The notes: generated by a model from the letters alone, not told the origin. DNA of 45,217 nt from an uncultured Bacteroidales bacterium (GCA_902799875.1 CADCCH010000013.1:1-45217); one strand, 5' to 3'. Positions 23,332-32,136 are shown, counted from the stretch's first letter. Program-made: numbers and translations.

Positions 23332-24537
23332 ATGAAAAAGTTTATGACTCTTATCGGAATTGTGCTCAGTGCTGCCGTCATGGCGCAGACCGACACTATT
23401 CCTTCAACCAACGACAGTACGGAAGGATTCCGTTTTACCACCATCGACAGCGTAGCCATCACACCAGTCAAGGACCAGAACCGCAGTTCGACCTGTTGGG
23501 CATTCTCCACCCTTGGTTTCCTGGAGTCCGAAGTGTTGCGCACCAAAGGTATCGAGCTGGATTTCAGCGAGATGTATGTGGTCAGCAAGACCATGATCGA
23601 TCGCGCGACATACTGCGTTCGCCTCTATAACGAACCGCATTTTGCACCCGGCGGTTCGGCATATGACGTGATCTACTGCATGTCTCACTATGGTCTGGTG
23701 CCGCAAGAAGCCATGCCCGGTATCCGATACGCATGGACCAAGAACGACACCTTACCGGTACATAGTGAGTTGGATCATGTGGCTTCCGGTTACCTCAAAG
23801 GGCTGAGCGGACTCAAACGCATCAGTCCGGTGTGGCGCGAGGGCCTGCAGGCCATCTACGACACCTATCTGGGGTCGTGTCCGGAAGAATTTGTATATGA
23901 AGGCAAGAAATATACGCCAAAGTCCTTCGTACAATTCCTGGGTCTCAAAGAAGATGACTACATCTCCATCACGTCCTACACCCATCATCCTTTCTATGAG
24001 CGCTTTGCGCTCGAGGTGCCGGATAACTGGCGCATGGATCAGATGTACAATGTCCCGATGGAGGACATGATGCGCATCATCGACAACGCTCTGGCCAACG
24101 GTTACACCCTCGCTTGGGGCGCCGACGTGAGTGAGATTGGTTTCACGCGCAAGGGTATCGGTGTCGTGCCGGACGAGGATAACGGTGCCGATATCACAGG
24201 TAGCGACATGGCCAAATGGGTCGGCATGTCCAACGACAAGAAGAAAGAGGAGCTAACCAAGAAGCCCCTGCCGGAGAAGACCATTACCCAACAAATGCGC
24301 CAGGATGCGTTCGACAACTGGGAGAACACCGATGACCACGGCATGCAGATCTTCGGTACCGCACAGGACCAGAACGGCAAGCGGTACTACATGATCAAAA
24401 ACTCCTGGGGCACCTTGCGTTCGGACTACAAGGGTATCTGGTACGTCAGCGAGGCGTTCATGCAATATAAAACGAATGACATCCTTGTTCACAAGAATGC
24501 CATACCGAAAGATATCCGCAAAAAACTCGGCCTCTAA
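23332..24537 (+). CDS. Secreted papain-like (C1) cysteine protease, bleomycin hydrolase type
   Basis: This 401-residue exported peptidase starts at ATG 23,332; the longer frame only translates the promoter region. The signal peptide is MKKFMTLIGIVLSAAVMAQ. The C1 active site is complete: Gln49 and Cys55 in VKDQNRSSTCWAFST, His in DDHGMQIFGT and Asn in IKNSWGT. The spacing and the long insert between Cys and His resemble bleomycin hydrolase/PepC rather than papain, but here the protein is exported. It is probably a single-gene unit, convergent with the PatB-like gene with only three bases between stops. Confidence 0.9.
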   Translation: MKKFMTLIGIVLSAAVMAQTDTIPSTNDSTEGFRFTTIDSVAITPVKDQNRSSTCWAFSTLGFLESEVLRTKGIELDFSEMYVVSKTMIDRATYCVRLYNEPHFAPGGSAYDVIYCMSHYGLVPQEAMPGIRYAWTKNDTLPVHSELDHVASGYLKGLSGLKRISPVWREGLQAIYDTYLGSCPEEFVYEGKKYTPKSFVQFLGLKEDDYISITSYTHHPFYERFALEVPDNWRMDQMYNVPMEDMMRIIDNALANGYTLAWGADVSEIGFTRKGIGVVPDEDNGADITGSDMAKWVGMSNDKKKEELTKKPLPEKTITQQMRQDAFDNWENTDDHGMQIFGTAQDQNGKRYYMIKNSWGTLRSDYKGIWYVSEAFMQYKTNDILVHKNAIPKDIRKKLGL

Positions 24538-24550
24538 AAGCTAAGCTTTT
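24536..24550. terminator. Possible convergent terminator stem
   Basis: AAAAGCT and AGCTTTT form a 7-base stem across the two converging stop codons, with a short T run on either strand. The loop is only one base, so a real hairpin would open a few pairs. An 8-base stem (CTGAGGCG / CGCCTCAG, 24,560-24,581) follows inside the next gene. Confidence 0.35.
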
Positions 24551-25725
24551 AAGTAATCTCTGAGGCGGTTCAGCGCCTCAGACAGCACTTCGCGGGAAGT
24601 AGCTAAATTGATACGCACGTATTTCTCACCGCCGTACATCTCGGATGGATTGAAGAGTACGTGCGCTTTTTGTGCCAGGTCGTGACAGAATTGCTCTGCC
24701 GAGACACCCAAAGCCGCAATATTGACCCAGGCCAGATACGTGCCCTCCGTCTCATGGAGCTGCAACATCGGCAGGTGTTCGTGCAGGAAATCACGCAAAT
24801 AACAGTAGTTTCCGTACACGTATTCATTCAGCTCATCTAACCATGCTTCCGACTCATTATATGCAGCCACCTGCGCCACCAAGCCAAACGGATTAAGACC
24901 GTTCACTTCATGTACCTCCAAGGCATGGTTCACCTGCGCAAACAGCTCTTTGTTGGGCACGTATATATTGGCGCAGAGCAGTCCGGCGATATTAAATGCC
25001 TTGCTGGCCGAAGTGCACACACAGAAATCCGTATCATCGCGCACGATGGACGCAAACGGTGTATAAGCATGACCCGGGAACGCAAACTCACAATGAATCT
25101 CATCGCTCAGCACAAACAGATGCTCGCGGCGCATGATATCCGCCAACCGCTCCAGTTCCTCCCTACTCCATACACGTCCGGTCGGGTTGTGGGGGTTACA
25201 CAGCAGGAACACATCGGCATTCTTGGCTTTCGCCTCCACGTCTCCCCAGTTGATCTCAAAACGGTTATTGACCAATACCAGCGGAGAAGCCACCAACTCA
25301 CAGCCCATATTTTCAATACAACTGAAGAAACAATTATACGCAGGCGTAAAAGTCAGAATCTTCAACGGTGCACCTTCCAGGTGATTTTTCCCGTACATCG
25401 TGCGATATTGCTCCATGCGCACCTCTAGCGCCGCAAATATAGCGGAGATAGCCGGTACCACAGCTGTCGTGTAGAGCAGATTTGTGTTGTTGATGCCCTT
25501 CCAGCCGTGCCGACGCTCAAACCAGGAAGCCACCGCATCGTAGTTCGCCTGCGGCACAATCGAGTAACCGAAAACACCATGATCCAAACGGCGCTGCATC
25601 GCGTCACGAATCGGTTTAGCCGCCTTAAAATCCATATCGGCTATCCACAACGGCAGACAGCCCTCCGCACATTCTGAGTCCCATTTGTAGCAATCAGAAC
25701 CCCTTCGATCCACATACTCCAACAT
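24541..25725 (-). CDS. PatB/MalY-family PLP-dependent C-S lyase or aminotransferase
   Basis: This 394-residue fold-type I PLP enzyme probably cleaves cystathionine or cysteine-like substrates; some relatives have regulatory roles. Visible motifs are WIADMDFKAAKPI at the start, GVFGYS, CNPHNPTGRVW, LSDEIHCEFAF with the PLP-binding Asp, and SASKAFNIAGL with the Schiff-base Lys. The C-terminus has YVRINLATSR. Length fits the family. It is divergent from uvrA, with overlapping promoters. Confidence 0.9.
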   Translation of the reverse strand: MLEYVDRRGSDCYKWDSECAEGCLPLWIADMDFKAAKPIRDAMQRRLDHGVFGYSIVPQANYDAVASWFERRHGWKGINNTNLLYTTAVVPAISAIFAALEVRMEQYRTMYGKNHLEGAPLKILTFTPAYNCFFSCIENMGCELVASPLVLVNNRFEINWGDVEAKAKNADVFLLCNPHNPTGRVWSREELERLADIMRREHLFVLSDEIHCEFAFPGHAYTPFASIVRDDTDFCVCTSASKAFNIAGLLCANIYVPNKELFAQVNHALEVHEVNGLNPFGLVAQVAAYNESEAWLDELNEYVYGNYCYLRDFLHEHLPMLQLHETEGTYLAWVNIAALGVSAEQFCHDLAQKAHVLFNPSEMYGGEKYVRINLATSREVLSEALNRLRDYLKA

Positions 25726-25755
25726 GATATTGCAATTATGTATTTAAAATTTGCG

Positions 25756-25787
25756 CAAAATTACAAAATTATTTTGACATGTGCAAA
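25756..25787 (-). promoter_or_regulatory. Promoter of the PatB-like gene
   Basis: On the minus strand, TTTG (25,787-25,784) and TAATTTTG (25,763-25,756) are 20 bases apart. The box runs into the palindrome TTTGCGCAAA. This promoter overlaps the uvrA promoter, so the two may interfere. Confidence 0.75.
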
Positions 25788-25803
25788 TTTTTTTGTACCT
25801 TTG
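25773..25803 (+). promoter_or_regulatory. Promoter of uvrA
   Basis: TTTG (25,773-25,776) and TACCTTTG (25,796-25,803) are 19 bases apart. It matches the rlmD promoter nearly base for base from the -33 to the start site. Confidence 0.85.
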
Positions 25804-25812
25804 CAGGCTGAA

Positions 25813-28413
25813 ATGGTAAAAAAAGACGAAGGACATATCGAAGTGGTGGGTGCGCGCGTGCACAATTTGAAGAATATCAGTGTCTCTATTCCTCGCAAAC
25901 AACTCACCGTCATCACGGGTCTCAGCGGCTCGGGTAAGTCGTCTCTGGCGTTCGACACCATCTTTGCCGAAGGCCAGCGCCGCTACATGGATACGTTCTC
26001 CTCTTACGCACGGGGTTTTATCGGTCAGATGCAGCGCCCCGACGTGGACAAAATCACCGGTCTCAGCCCCGTTATTTCTATCGATCAGAAGACCACTTCC
26101 AAAAACCCTCGTTCCACCGTCGGAACGATCACGGAGGTGTATGATTTCCTGCGATTGCTTTTTGCACGCGCAGCCACCCCCTATTCGTACCTGTCCGGCA
26201 AGCCCATGATCCAATTAACGGACGAGCAGATAGTGGACCTGATTGTGCGGGAATACGAGGGAAAAAAGATCCTCCTTTTGGCGCCGCTCATCAGCAACCG
26301 CAAGGGACATTACAAGGAACTTTTTGAGACCATCCGTAAGAAAGGATTCGTACACGTACGCGTGGACGGCGAGGTGCAGGAGATCGTGCAGGGCATGAAA
26401 CTTGACCGGTACAAAAACCACACCATCGAAGTGGTGGTGGACCGGCTCAAACCCAAAGCGGACGAAGCCACACGGCGTATCCGCCAGTCCATCGACCGGG
26501 CCATGACCCAAGGGAACGGAATGATGCTCATCATAGATGAGAACGGCAAGATACGTTACTTCAGCCGGAACCTCATGTGCCCCGATACCGGACTCAGCTA
26601 TCCGGAACCCGCCCCGCATACATTCTCCTTCAACAGCCCATCGGGCTGGTGTCCGTGCTGCAAAGGACTTGGGCGGGTAAAAAGTGAAGAGTTAAAAGTG
26701 AACAGCGAAGAGTTTGACGAGGCAATGCGCGAAGAGAACTGGTGGGAACGGCTCTCTGAGTTCTCTGAGTCATCGGACGACTCCGAAGAGACCGAGAAAG
26801 AGGAACTCATCGAGTGCCCCGAGTGTCACGGCAAACGCTTGAGCAAAGAGGCGCTGAGTTACAAACTCGGCCAATACACTATCGCCGATCTCTCAGAGAT
26901 GGACATCGACCAACTCCTTAAAGTCCTTAACGACCTTAAGGACCTTAAGGACCTTACCGATAAACAAAAATCCATCGCGGAGCCTGTCCTCAAGGAGATT
27001 TGTGCGCGGCTTCGCTTCATGCAGTCCGTAGGACTGAGTTACCTCAGTCTCAACCGCAGCAGTCAGAGTCTGTCGGGCGGTGAGAGTCAGCGAATCCGAC
27101 TTGCTACCCAAATAGGTAGCCGACTGGTGAACGTCCTTTATATCCTCGACGAGCCGAGCATCGGACTCCACCAGCGCGATAACGAACGCCTCATCAAGAG
27201 CCTCAAAGAGTTACGCGATATGGGCAACTCCGTCATTGTCGTCGAGCATGACGAACAGATGATGCGGGAGGCGGACTGGATCGTCGATATAGGTCCCAAA
27301 GCCGGACGTCTCGGAGGAAAAGTGCTGTTCAGCGGCAAGCCGGAAGATCTGCTAAAGACCGATACGCTGACAGCGCAGTACTTAAACGGCGAGAGGAAAA
27401 TCGAGACATCAAGATCACGTGATCACGAGATCTCGAGGAAGATTGTCTTAACCGGTTGTACCGGCAATAATCTCAAAAACGTGACAGTGGAGATTCCGCT
27501 CGGAAAGATGGTCTGCGTAACGGGCGTGAGCGGCTCGGGGAAGAGTTCGCTTATCAACCAGACCCTCTACCCCATCCTCAGTCAGCACCTCTATCGCAGC
27601 AAGACCCAGCCCCTGCCGTACAAGCGTATCGAAGGCATGCAGGAGATCGACAAGGTCATCAATGTCGATCAATCGCCTATCGGACGTACGCCGCGATCCA
27701 ATCCTGCCACCTATACCAACGTCTTCAACGATATACGCGAACTGTTTGCTGCCTTACCCGAGTCCAAGATACGCGGCTGGAAAGCCGGACGGTTCTCCTT
27801 TAACGCCAAAGGTGGACGATGCGAGGAGTGCCTGGGTAACGGATACAAGACCATCCAGATGCATTTTATGCCCGATGTGTACGTGCCCTGCGAAGTGTGC
27901 GGCTGTACCCGCTATAACCGGGAGACACTCGAAGTGCGGTGGAAAGGCAAGACGATTGCAGACATCCTCGATATGACGGTGAACCAGGCGGTGGAGTTCT
28001 TTGAACCCCAACCGACCATTCTGCGTAAGATCAAGACCATCCAGGATGTCGGACTCGGCTATATCAAACTCGGCCAAGCGTCCACCAGCCTGAGCGGAGG
28101 AGAGAGTCAGCGTATCAAGTTAGCGACTGAGTTGTCCCGTAAATCGACCGGCAAGACCCTCTATATCCTCGATGAGCCTACCACCGGTCTGCATTTCGAA
28201 GATATCCGCGTACTGTTAGGCGTTCTCCGTCAATTGGTCGATAAAGGCAACACGGTCCTTATCATCGAGCATAACACAGACGTCATCCGCGCCTGCGACT
28301 GGATCATCGACATGGGTCCCGAAGGCGGACGAGGCGGTGGTCAGATCGTTGCTACCGGTACGGTCGATGACATTCGCTCCTGCCCCAAGAGTCTTACGGG
28401 TAAGTTTATATAA
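25813..28413 (+). CDS. uvrA: UvrABC system ATPase UvrA, shortened zinc-insert region
   Basis: This 866-residue damage-recognition ATPase of nucleotide excision repair starts at ATG 25,813. It has Walker A GLSGSGKSS (36-44), the UvrB-binding region (about 110-235), a first signature LSGGESQRIRLATQ (420-433), a second Walker A GVSGSGKSS, Cys pairs in the C-terminal zinc finger (CEECLGNGYK, CEVCGCTRY), and a second LSGGESQRIKLA. E. coli UvrA is about 940 residues; here the insert between Cys283 and Cys335 is only about 50 residues and low in complexity (KSEELKVNSEEF, LSEFSESSDDSEE). Four tandem arrays lie in frame in the gene. The first zinc pair reads CPDT, lacking one Cys. Confidence 0.93.
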   Translation: MVKKDEGHIEVVGARVHNLKNISVSIPRKQLTVITGLSGSGKSSLAFDTIFAEGQRRYMDTFSSYARGFIGQMQRPDVDKITGLSPVISIDQKTTSKNPRSTVGTITEVYDFLRLLFARAATPYSYLSGKPMIQLTDEQIVDLIVREYEGKKILLLAPLISNRKGHYKELFETIRKKGFVHVRVDGEVQEIVQGMKLDRYKNHTIEVVVDRLKPKADEATRRIRQSIDRAMTQGNGMMLIIDENGKIRYFSRNLMCPDTGLSYPEPAPHTFSFNSPSGWCPCCKGLGRVKSEELKVNSEEFDEAMREENWWERLSEFSESSDDSEETEKEELIECPECHGKRLSKEALSYKLGQYTIADLSEMDIDQLLKVLNDLKDLKDLTDKQKSIAEPVLKEICARLRFMQSVGLSYLSLNRSSQSLSGGESQRIRLATQIGSRLVNVLYILDEPSIGLHQRDNERLIKSLKELRDMGNSVIVVEHDEQMMREADWIVDIGPKAGRLGGKVLFSGKPEDLLKTDTLTAQYLNGERKIETSRSRDHEISRKIVLTGCTGNNLKNVTVEIPLGKMVCVTGVSGSGKSSLINQTLYPILSQHLYRSKTQPLPYKRIEGMQEIDKVINVDQSPIGRTPRSNPATYTNVFNDIRELFAALPESKIRGWKAGRFSFNAKGGRCEECLGNGYKTIQMHFMPDVYVPCEVCGCTRYNRETLEVRWKGKTIADILDMTVNQAVEFFEPQPTILRKIKTIQDVGLGYIKLGQASTSLSGGESQRIKLATELSRKSTGKTLYILDEPTTGLHFEDIRVLLGVLRQLVDKGNTVLIIEHNTDVIRACDWIIDMGPEGGRGGGQIVATGTVDDIRSCPKSLTGKFI
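26681..26715 (+). repeat. Tandem array, 7-base unit, five copies, inside uvrA
   Basis: Units AAAGTGA, AGAGTTA, AAAGTGA, then ACAGCGA and AGAGTTT encode KSEELKVNSEEF in the shortened insert region. Confidence 0.8.
26754..26789 (+). repeat. Tandem array, 9-base unit, two clear and two degenerate copies, inside uvrA
   Basis: CTCTGAGTT and CTCTGAGTC are followed by two diverged units; the protein shows a three-residue rhythm (LSE, FSE, SSD, DSE). Confidence 0.6.
26914..26958 (+). repeat. Tandem array, 9-base unit, five copies, inside uvrA
   Basis: Units of the type GACCTTAAG (two identical copies) with flanking variants GTCCTTAAC and GACCTTACC encode VLNDLKDLKDL. Compared with E. coli UvrA this loop is about four residues longer. 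Confidence 0.8.
27403..27434 (+). repeat. Tandem array, 8-base unit, four copies, inside uvrA
   Basis: Units GAGACATC, AAGATCAC, GTGATCAC and GAGATCTC are in frame and encode ETSRSRDHEIS between the two ATPase halves. Twenty bases are identical to the nadE-murB spacer array. Confidence 0.9.
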
Positions 28414-28449
28414 AAAAAAGTGGTACGCAATTGTACCACTTTCTTTTTT
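28414..28449. terminator. Intrinsic terminator after uvrA, bidirectional
   Basis: A perfect 10-base stem AAAGTGGTAC / GTACCACTTT (28,417-28,426 and 28,433-28,442) with loop GCAATT is flanked by A on the left and CTTTTTT on the right. It serves uvrA and, from the other side, the WG-repeat gene. Confidence 0.88.
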
Positions 28450-28464
28450 GCCTGTAATCAATGA

Positions 28465-29697
28465 TTAGTGAAGGAATACATATTGGCTCAATGCCTTAGC
28501 CCCTTTCTTTGCAGGAGCATACATTGGGTTCAGGTCGCCTTGATATTTGCTATCTTGATCATAACTCCAAGAGAAAACGGTTGCGTTGTTATTTTTTACA
28601 TCAACCCAACGGTATTCAACCTCAAGATTACCCTTGCTATCAATTTGATTTCTACGAATCAGAACCAGTCCGTTATGTACATTGCACTGATAGGACTCAT
28701 TGTCATCATCTTTGTTCAACAGCGTAATGATACGGTTAGCAGAATTAGCAATATCCATCAAGAAGGTATCGTCTTCTTTCCTAGCCCAGGCGTAACCATC
28801 ATAAGATTGTTGAACATCATCCATACTAAGTGCAACAACGGGTTGACCAGTTTTATCAATCATACCTTTTGCAGTGCCGGACGTTACTACAGCATAACCA
28901 TCCTCGCTGAAGGGTTGTACATTGTCATACTTAATAGCGTTGATGTTACGTTTCTCATTAATAGAATAGATGTCATATTCATACTTCGGATCTGTCGAAT
29001 AAGGAAGAACCTTGAAAAGACCATTACCCAAGTTTTCAAGTCCCATGTACTGACCATCTGCAATGACTACATTGAATTTGGTATCAATAACGAAGTAAGT
29101 CGGAGTACGCGGATTACCTTTTGCGGTAACAGTAGACATATCAGAACATACAACGCAGTAGCCATCACGGAAACCTTCAGCAAATTCATAATAAACCGGT
29201 TGATTATCTACCATCAAGATATTACCTTTCTTGTCCAAGAAACCGATATGATTAGCATCTGCTTGGAAAGTAACGATACCGTCATTTGTCATTTCGCTCA
29301 GCGTGTTGTCATAAGCAGGAGCGATTGCATAATCCAATTTGGAATCAATCAAACCGAACTTACCATTGAGAGAAGCCTTTGCGTAGCCATATCTGAACTC
29401 ATCTGCAGAGTCGAAAGAAACAGCTGCTTGTACTTTACCGCTCTTGTCAATAAATACATTCTTACCGTTCAATTGAACTTGAGCAAAACCGCAAGAGAAA
29501 TAGGAAGATGCTGCGGAGAATTGAGCTGGAATAGCCCACTCTCCTTTTTTGTTGATGTAACCATAAAGTCCTACCTCGCTATTGAAAGCAGGCCACATCT
29601 CTGTTTGAGTTGCTTCCGGAGTCTCATTGGACTTCTCGCAACCGGTCAGCACAAATGCACCAATCATAAGTGCTGCAAAGAAAATTGATTTTTTCAT
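28465..29697 (-). CDS. WG-repeat lipoprotein
   Basis: This 410-residue lipoprotein has signal MKKSIFFAALMIGAFVLTGC with lipobox LTGC. The mature part consists of WG-type beta repeats, each with a strand, a Gly turn and a D/N-K-x-G turn: LYGYINKKGEWAIPAQF, FIDKSGKVQAAVSF, KFGLIDSKLDYAIAPAY, HIGFLDKKGNILMV and KGMIDKTGQPVVAL. WG proteins are common surface or periplasmic proteins of Bacteroidota; their function is mostly unknown. The 75-base gap to the EF-G2-type gene upstream is AT-rich without a consensus -7 box, so it may be read through from there. It ends at a shared terminator. Confidence 0.85.
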   Translation of the reverse strand: MKKSIFFAALMIGAFVLTGCEKSNETPEATQTEMWPAFNSEVGLYGYINKKGEWAIPAQFSAASSYFSCGFAQVQLNGKNVFIDKSGKVQAAVSFDSADEFRYGYAKASLNGKFGLIDSKLDYAIAPAYDNTLSEMTNDGIVTFQADANHIGFLDKKGNILMVDNQPVYYEFAEGFRDGYCVVCSDMSTVTAKGNPRTPTYFVIDTKFNVVIADGQYMGLENLGNGLFKVLPYSTDPKYEYDIYSINEKRNINAIKYDNVQPFSEDGYAVVTSGTAKGMIDKTGQPVVALSMDDVQQSYDGYAWARKEDDTFLMDIANSANRIITLLNKDDDNESYQCNVHNGLVLIRRNQIDSKGNLEVEYRWVDVKNNNATVFSWSYDQDSKYQGDLNPMYAPAKKGAKALSQYVFLH

Positions 29698-29772
29698 TTG
29701 TTTGTAAATTTTGTTTGTTAATAAATTGAGTTAATTAAAAAAGTAATTTTAAAATTAATTATCGAGTTTAAA

Positions 29773-31929
29773 TTACTCTTCTTCATTCTGAGTTGCAGCA
29801 TAAGCAGCAAGCAGTTTCTCTTGTACATCTGCCGGAACAAGCTGGTAACTGTTGAACGCCATCGTGAACGTAGCACGACCGCCGGTGAGCGAACTGAGCG
29901 TCGTCGAGTAGCTTGCCAGCTCTTTCAAAGGCACTTGTGCCTTCAGACGCGTGAAGCTCTTCTCGGTCTCCATACCCATCACCATACCGCGACGACCGTT
30001 GATGTCACTCATCACATCACCCATAATCTCCGACGGAACGAATACCTCGAGGTCATAAACCGGCTCCAACACCTTCGGATTTGCCTCTTTGAAGGCAGTA
30101 GCGAAGGCGTTACGTCCAGCCAGACGGAAGGAGATTTCGTTCGAGTCAACCGGGTGCATCTTACCGTCGTAGATGATCACGCGTACATCACGAGCGTAAG
30201 AACCGGTGAGCGGTCCCTGCTCCATGCGATCCATGATACCCTTTACGATAGCCGGGATGAAACGTGCATCGATAGCACCGCCGACAATCGAGTTGATGAT
30301 GATCAGCTTACCACCCCACTCGAGGTTGATCTCCTGTTGGTCTTTGACGGAGATCTTATACTCCTGGTTACCAAACTTATAGGTCTCCTTAACCGGTTGA
30401 CCTTCCTCGTACGGCTCTACGATCAGGTGCACCTCACCGAATTGACCGGCACCACCGGATTGTTTCTTATGACGATAGTCAGCACGAGCAGCCTTGGTGA
30501 TCGTCTCACGATACGGAATCTTCGGCTCCAAGAACTCAATCGGCATCTTGTCGTTATTCTCCAGACGCCATTTGAGCGTACGGAGGTGGAACTCACCCTG
30601 ACCGCTAACGATCATCTGGCGGAGCTCTTTACTCTGCTCTACGATCCATGTCGGATCCTCCTCGTGCATACGGGTCAGAAGGGCAGCCAACTTCTCGGCA
30701 TCGCTCTCCGTTACCGGCTTGATAGCACGGCGGTAACGCGGCTGCGGATAACTGATCGGCGCATATTGCAGATCGCATCCCTTGGCGTTCAAGGTATTGC
30801 CCGTACGGGTATCTTTGAGTTTAACAGTAGCACCGATATCACCGGCAGCCAGCTCATCGACCGGCACACGGATCGAACCGGCAACCTGATAGAGCTGCGA
30901 GATACGCTCTTTCGAGCCGCGCTCCATATTCTCCAGGTCATCGCCGTTATGGATCGTACCCTGCATTACGCGGAAGTAGTTCACCTCTCCGATATGCGGC
31001 TCTACCGAAGTCTTGAACACATATACGCTCGTCGGAGCCTTAGCATCCGGACTTACTTTCTTACCGTCCACGGTCGGATAGCTGAACTGAGCAGGACTCG
31101 GAGCCATGCCGTTGAGGAAGTCCATCAAACGACGAACACCCATATCCTTCAGACCGGAGCAGCAGAGCACCGGATACATCGAACCGTCTGCATAAACGGA
31201 TTTCAGACCCTGCATGATCTCTTCGTCGGTCAAACCTTCGCCCAGGAACTTGTCGAGCAACGTCTCATCTGCCTCGGCAGCTGCCTCAGACAGTTGCGAA
31301 CGCATCTCCTCTACACGGTCTGCATACTCAGCCGGGATATCCTTCAACTCCGGAGCACCGCCTTCTGCTTTCCATACCAACATTTTTCCCTTCAGGACGT
31401 CGATCACGGCATTGAAACCTGCACCGGCGTTAACAGGGAATTGAATCAAAGTACATTTATTGCCAAAGTTATCTTTGAGCTGATTGAACGTACGCTCGAA
31501 ATCAGCATTCTCGTGATCGCATTTGTTAATCACAAAAGCAAGCGGTTTGTGGGCTTTCTCCACGAGGCGGAAGTTATTCTGGGTTCCTACCTCTACACCA
31601 CCGTTTGCACTCAGCACTACCAGCGCCGAACCGCACATCTGCAATGCGGCTACCGTACCACCGCAGAAGTCATCACTACCTGCGCAGTCGATAATATTCA
31701 GTTTCTTGTTCTCGAATTCGATGTTACATACCGTAGAGAAAACGGAATAACCGTACTCCTTCTCTACCGGGAAATAGTCGCACACAGTCGATTGCGCCTC
31801 AATCGAACCGCGGCGTTTGATCACCCCGCACTCGAACAACATCGACTCCATCAGAGTCGTCTTACCCGATCCCGAACCGCCTAACATAGCGACATTCTTG
31901 ATCTCATTTGCTTGATAAACTTTAGCCAT
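29773..31929 (-). CDS. fusA2: Elongation factor G paralogue (EF-G2 type) with altered GTPase motifs
   Basis: This 718-residue ribosomal translocase paralogue keeps the EF-G domain order: G domain to about 280, domain II (EVNYFRVMQGTI), domain III, domain IV (HKKQSGGAGQFGEVHL) and domain V (EVFVPSEIMGDVMSDINGRRG). The G motifs are changed: the P-loop is GGSGSGKT (17-24) instead of GHVDHGKT-like, and the switch II motif is DCAGSDD (81-87) instead of DTPGHVD, so the catalytic His is Ser85. NKCD is intact. In Bacteroides a paralogue called EF-G2 is reported to act without GTP hydrolysis and to be needed in the gut during carbon limitation. This gene is probably its orthologue. It is divergent from ppdK. 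Confidence 0.9.
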   Translation of the reverse strand: MAKVYQANEIKNVAMLGGSGSGKTTLMESMLFECGVIKRRGSIEAQSTVCDYFPVEKEYGYSVFSTVCNIEFENKKLNIIDCAGSDDFCGGTVAALQMCGSALVVLSANGGVEVGTQNNFRLVEKAHKPLAFVINKCDHENADFERTFNQLKDNFGNKCTLIQFPVNAGAGFNAVIDVLKGKMLVWKAEGGAPELKDIPAEYADRVEEMRSQLSEAAAEADETLLDKFLGEGLTDEEIMQGLKSVYADGSMYPVLCCSGLKDMGVRRLMDFLNGMAPSPAQFSYPTVDGKKVSPDAKAPTSVYVFKTSVEPHIGEVNYFRVMQGTIHNGDDLENMERGSKERISQLYQVAGSIRVPVDELAAGDIGATVKLKDTRTGNTLNAKGCDLQYAPISYPQPRYRRAIKPVTESDAEKLAALLTRMHEEDPTWIVEQSKELRQMIVSGQGEFHLRTLKWRLENNDKMPIEFLEPKIPYRETITKAARADYRHKKQSGGAGQFGEVHLIVEPYEEGQPVKETYKFGNQEYKISVKDQQEINLEWGGKLIIINSIVGGAIDARFIPAIVKGIMDRMEQGPLTGSYARDVRVIIYDGKMHPVDSNEISFRLAGRNAFATAFKEANPKVLEPVYDLEVFVPSEIMGDVMSDINGRRGMVMGMETEKSFTRLKAQVPLKELASYSTTLSSLTGGRATFTMAFNSYQLVPADVQEKLLAAYAATQNEEE

Positions 31930-31980
31930 AATTTGTGTGTTATTTTTGGTATTTTAAATGTTGCATATACAAACCGGCGA

Positions 31981-32012
31981 CAAAATTACAACTTTTTTTT
32001 GACATTACCAAA
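31981..32012 (-). promoter_or_regulatory. Promoter of the EF-G2-type gene
   Basis: On the minus strand, TTTG (32,012-32,009) and TAATTTTG (31,988-31,981) are 20 bases apart, leaving a leader of about 45 bases. Confidence 0.8.
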
Positions 32013-32048
32013 TATTTTTGAAAAAAAATATAAAAAAAGTTCGCGCGC

Positions 32049-32079
32049 TTGCATATATGAGAATATTTTAGTAACTTTG
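32049..32079 (+). promoter_or_regulatory. Promoter of ppdK
   Basis: TTG (32,049-32,051) and TAACTTTG (32,072-32,079) are 20 bases apart, followed by TTGC, ACC, GCAA. The leader to ATG 32,137 is about 50 bases. The promoter stands back to back with the EF-G2 promoter in a 207-base AT-rich gap. Confidence 0.8.
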
Positions 32080-32136
32080 CACCGCAATTTTGGGTTTTGA
32101 CTTTAAATCATACATTTAAAATATTTTTACGTAAAA

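Noticed and set aside
29698..29772. Separate promoter for the WG-repeat lipoprotein
   Set aside because: The AT-rich gap has no TAnnTTTG box with a correctly placed -33, so I did not call one; read-through from the EF-G2-type gene is possible.
29821..31884. 687-codon open frame antisense to the EF-G2-type gene
   Set aside because: It mirrors the codon pattern of the real gene, has no family motif, is rich in His/Arg/Thr as expected of a complementary frame, and lacks a promoter.
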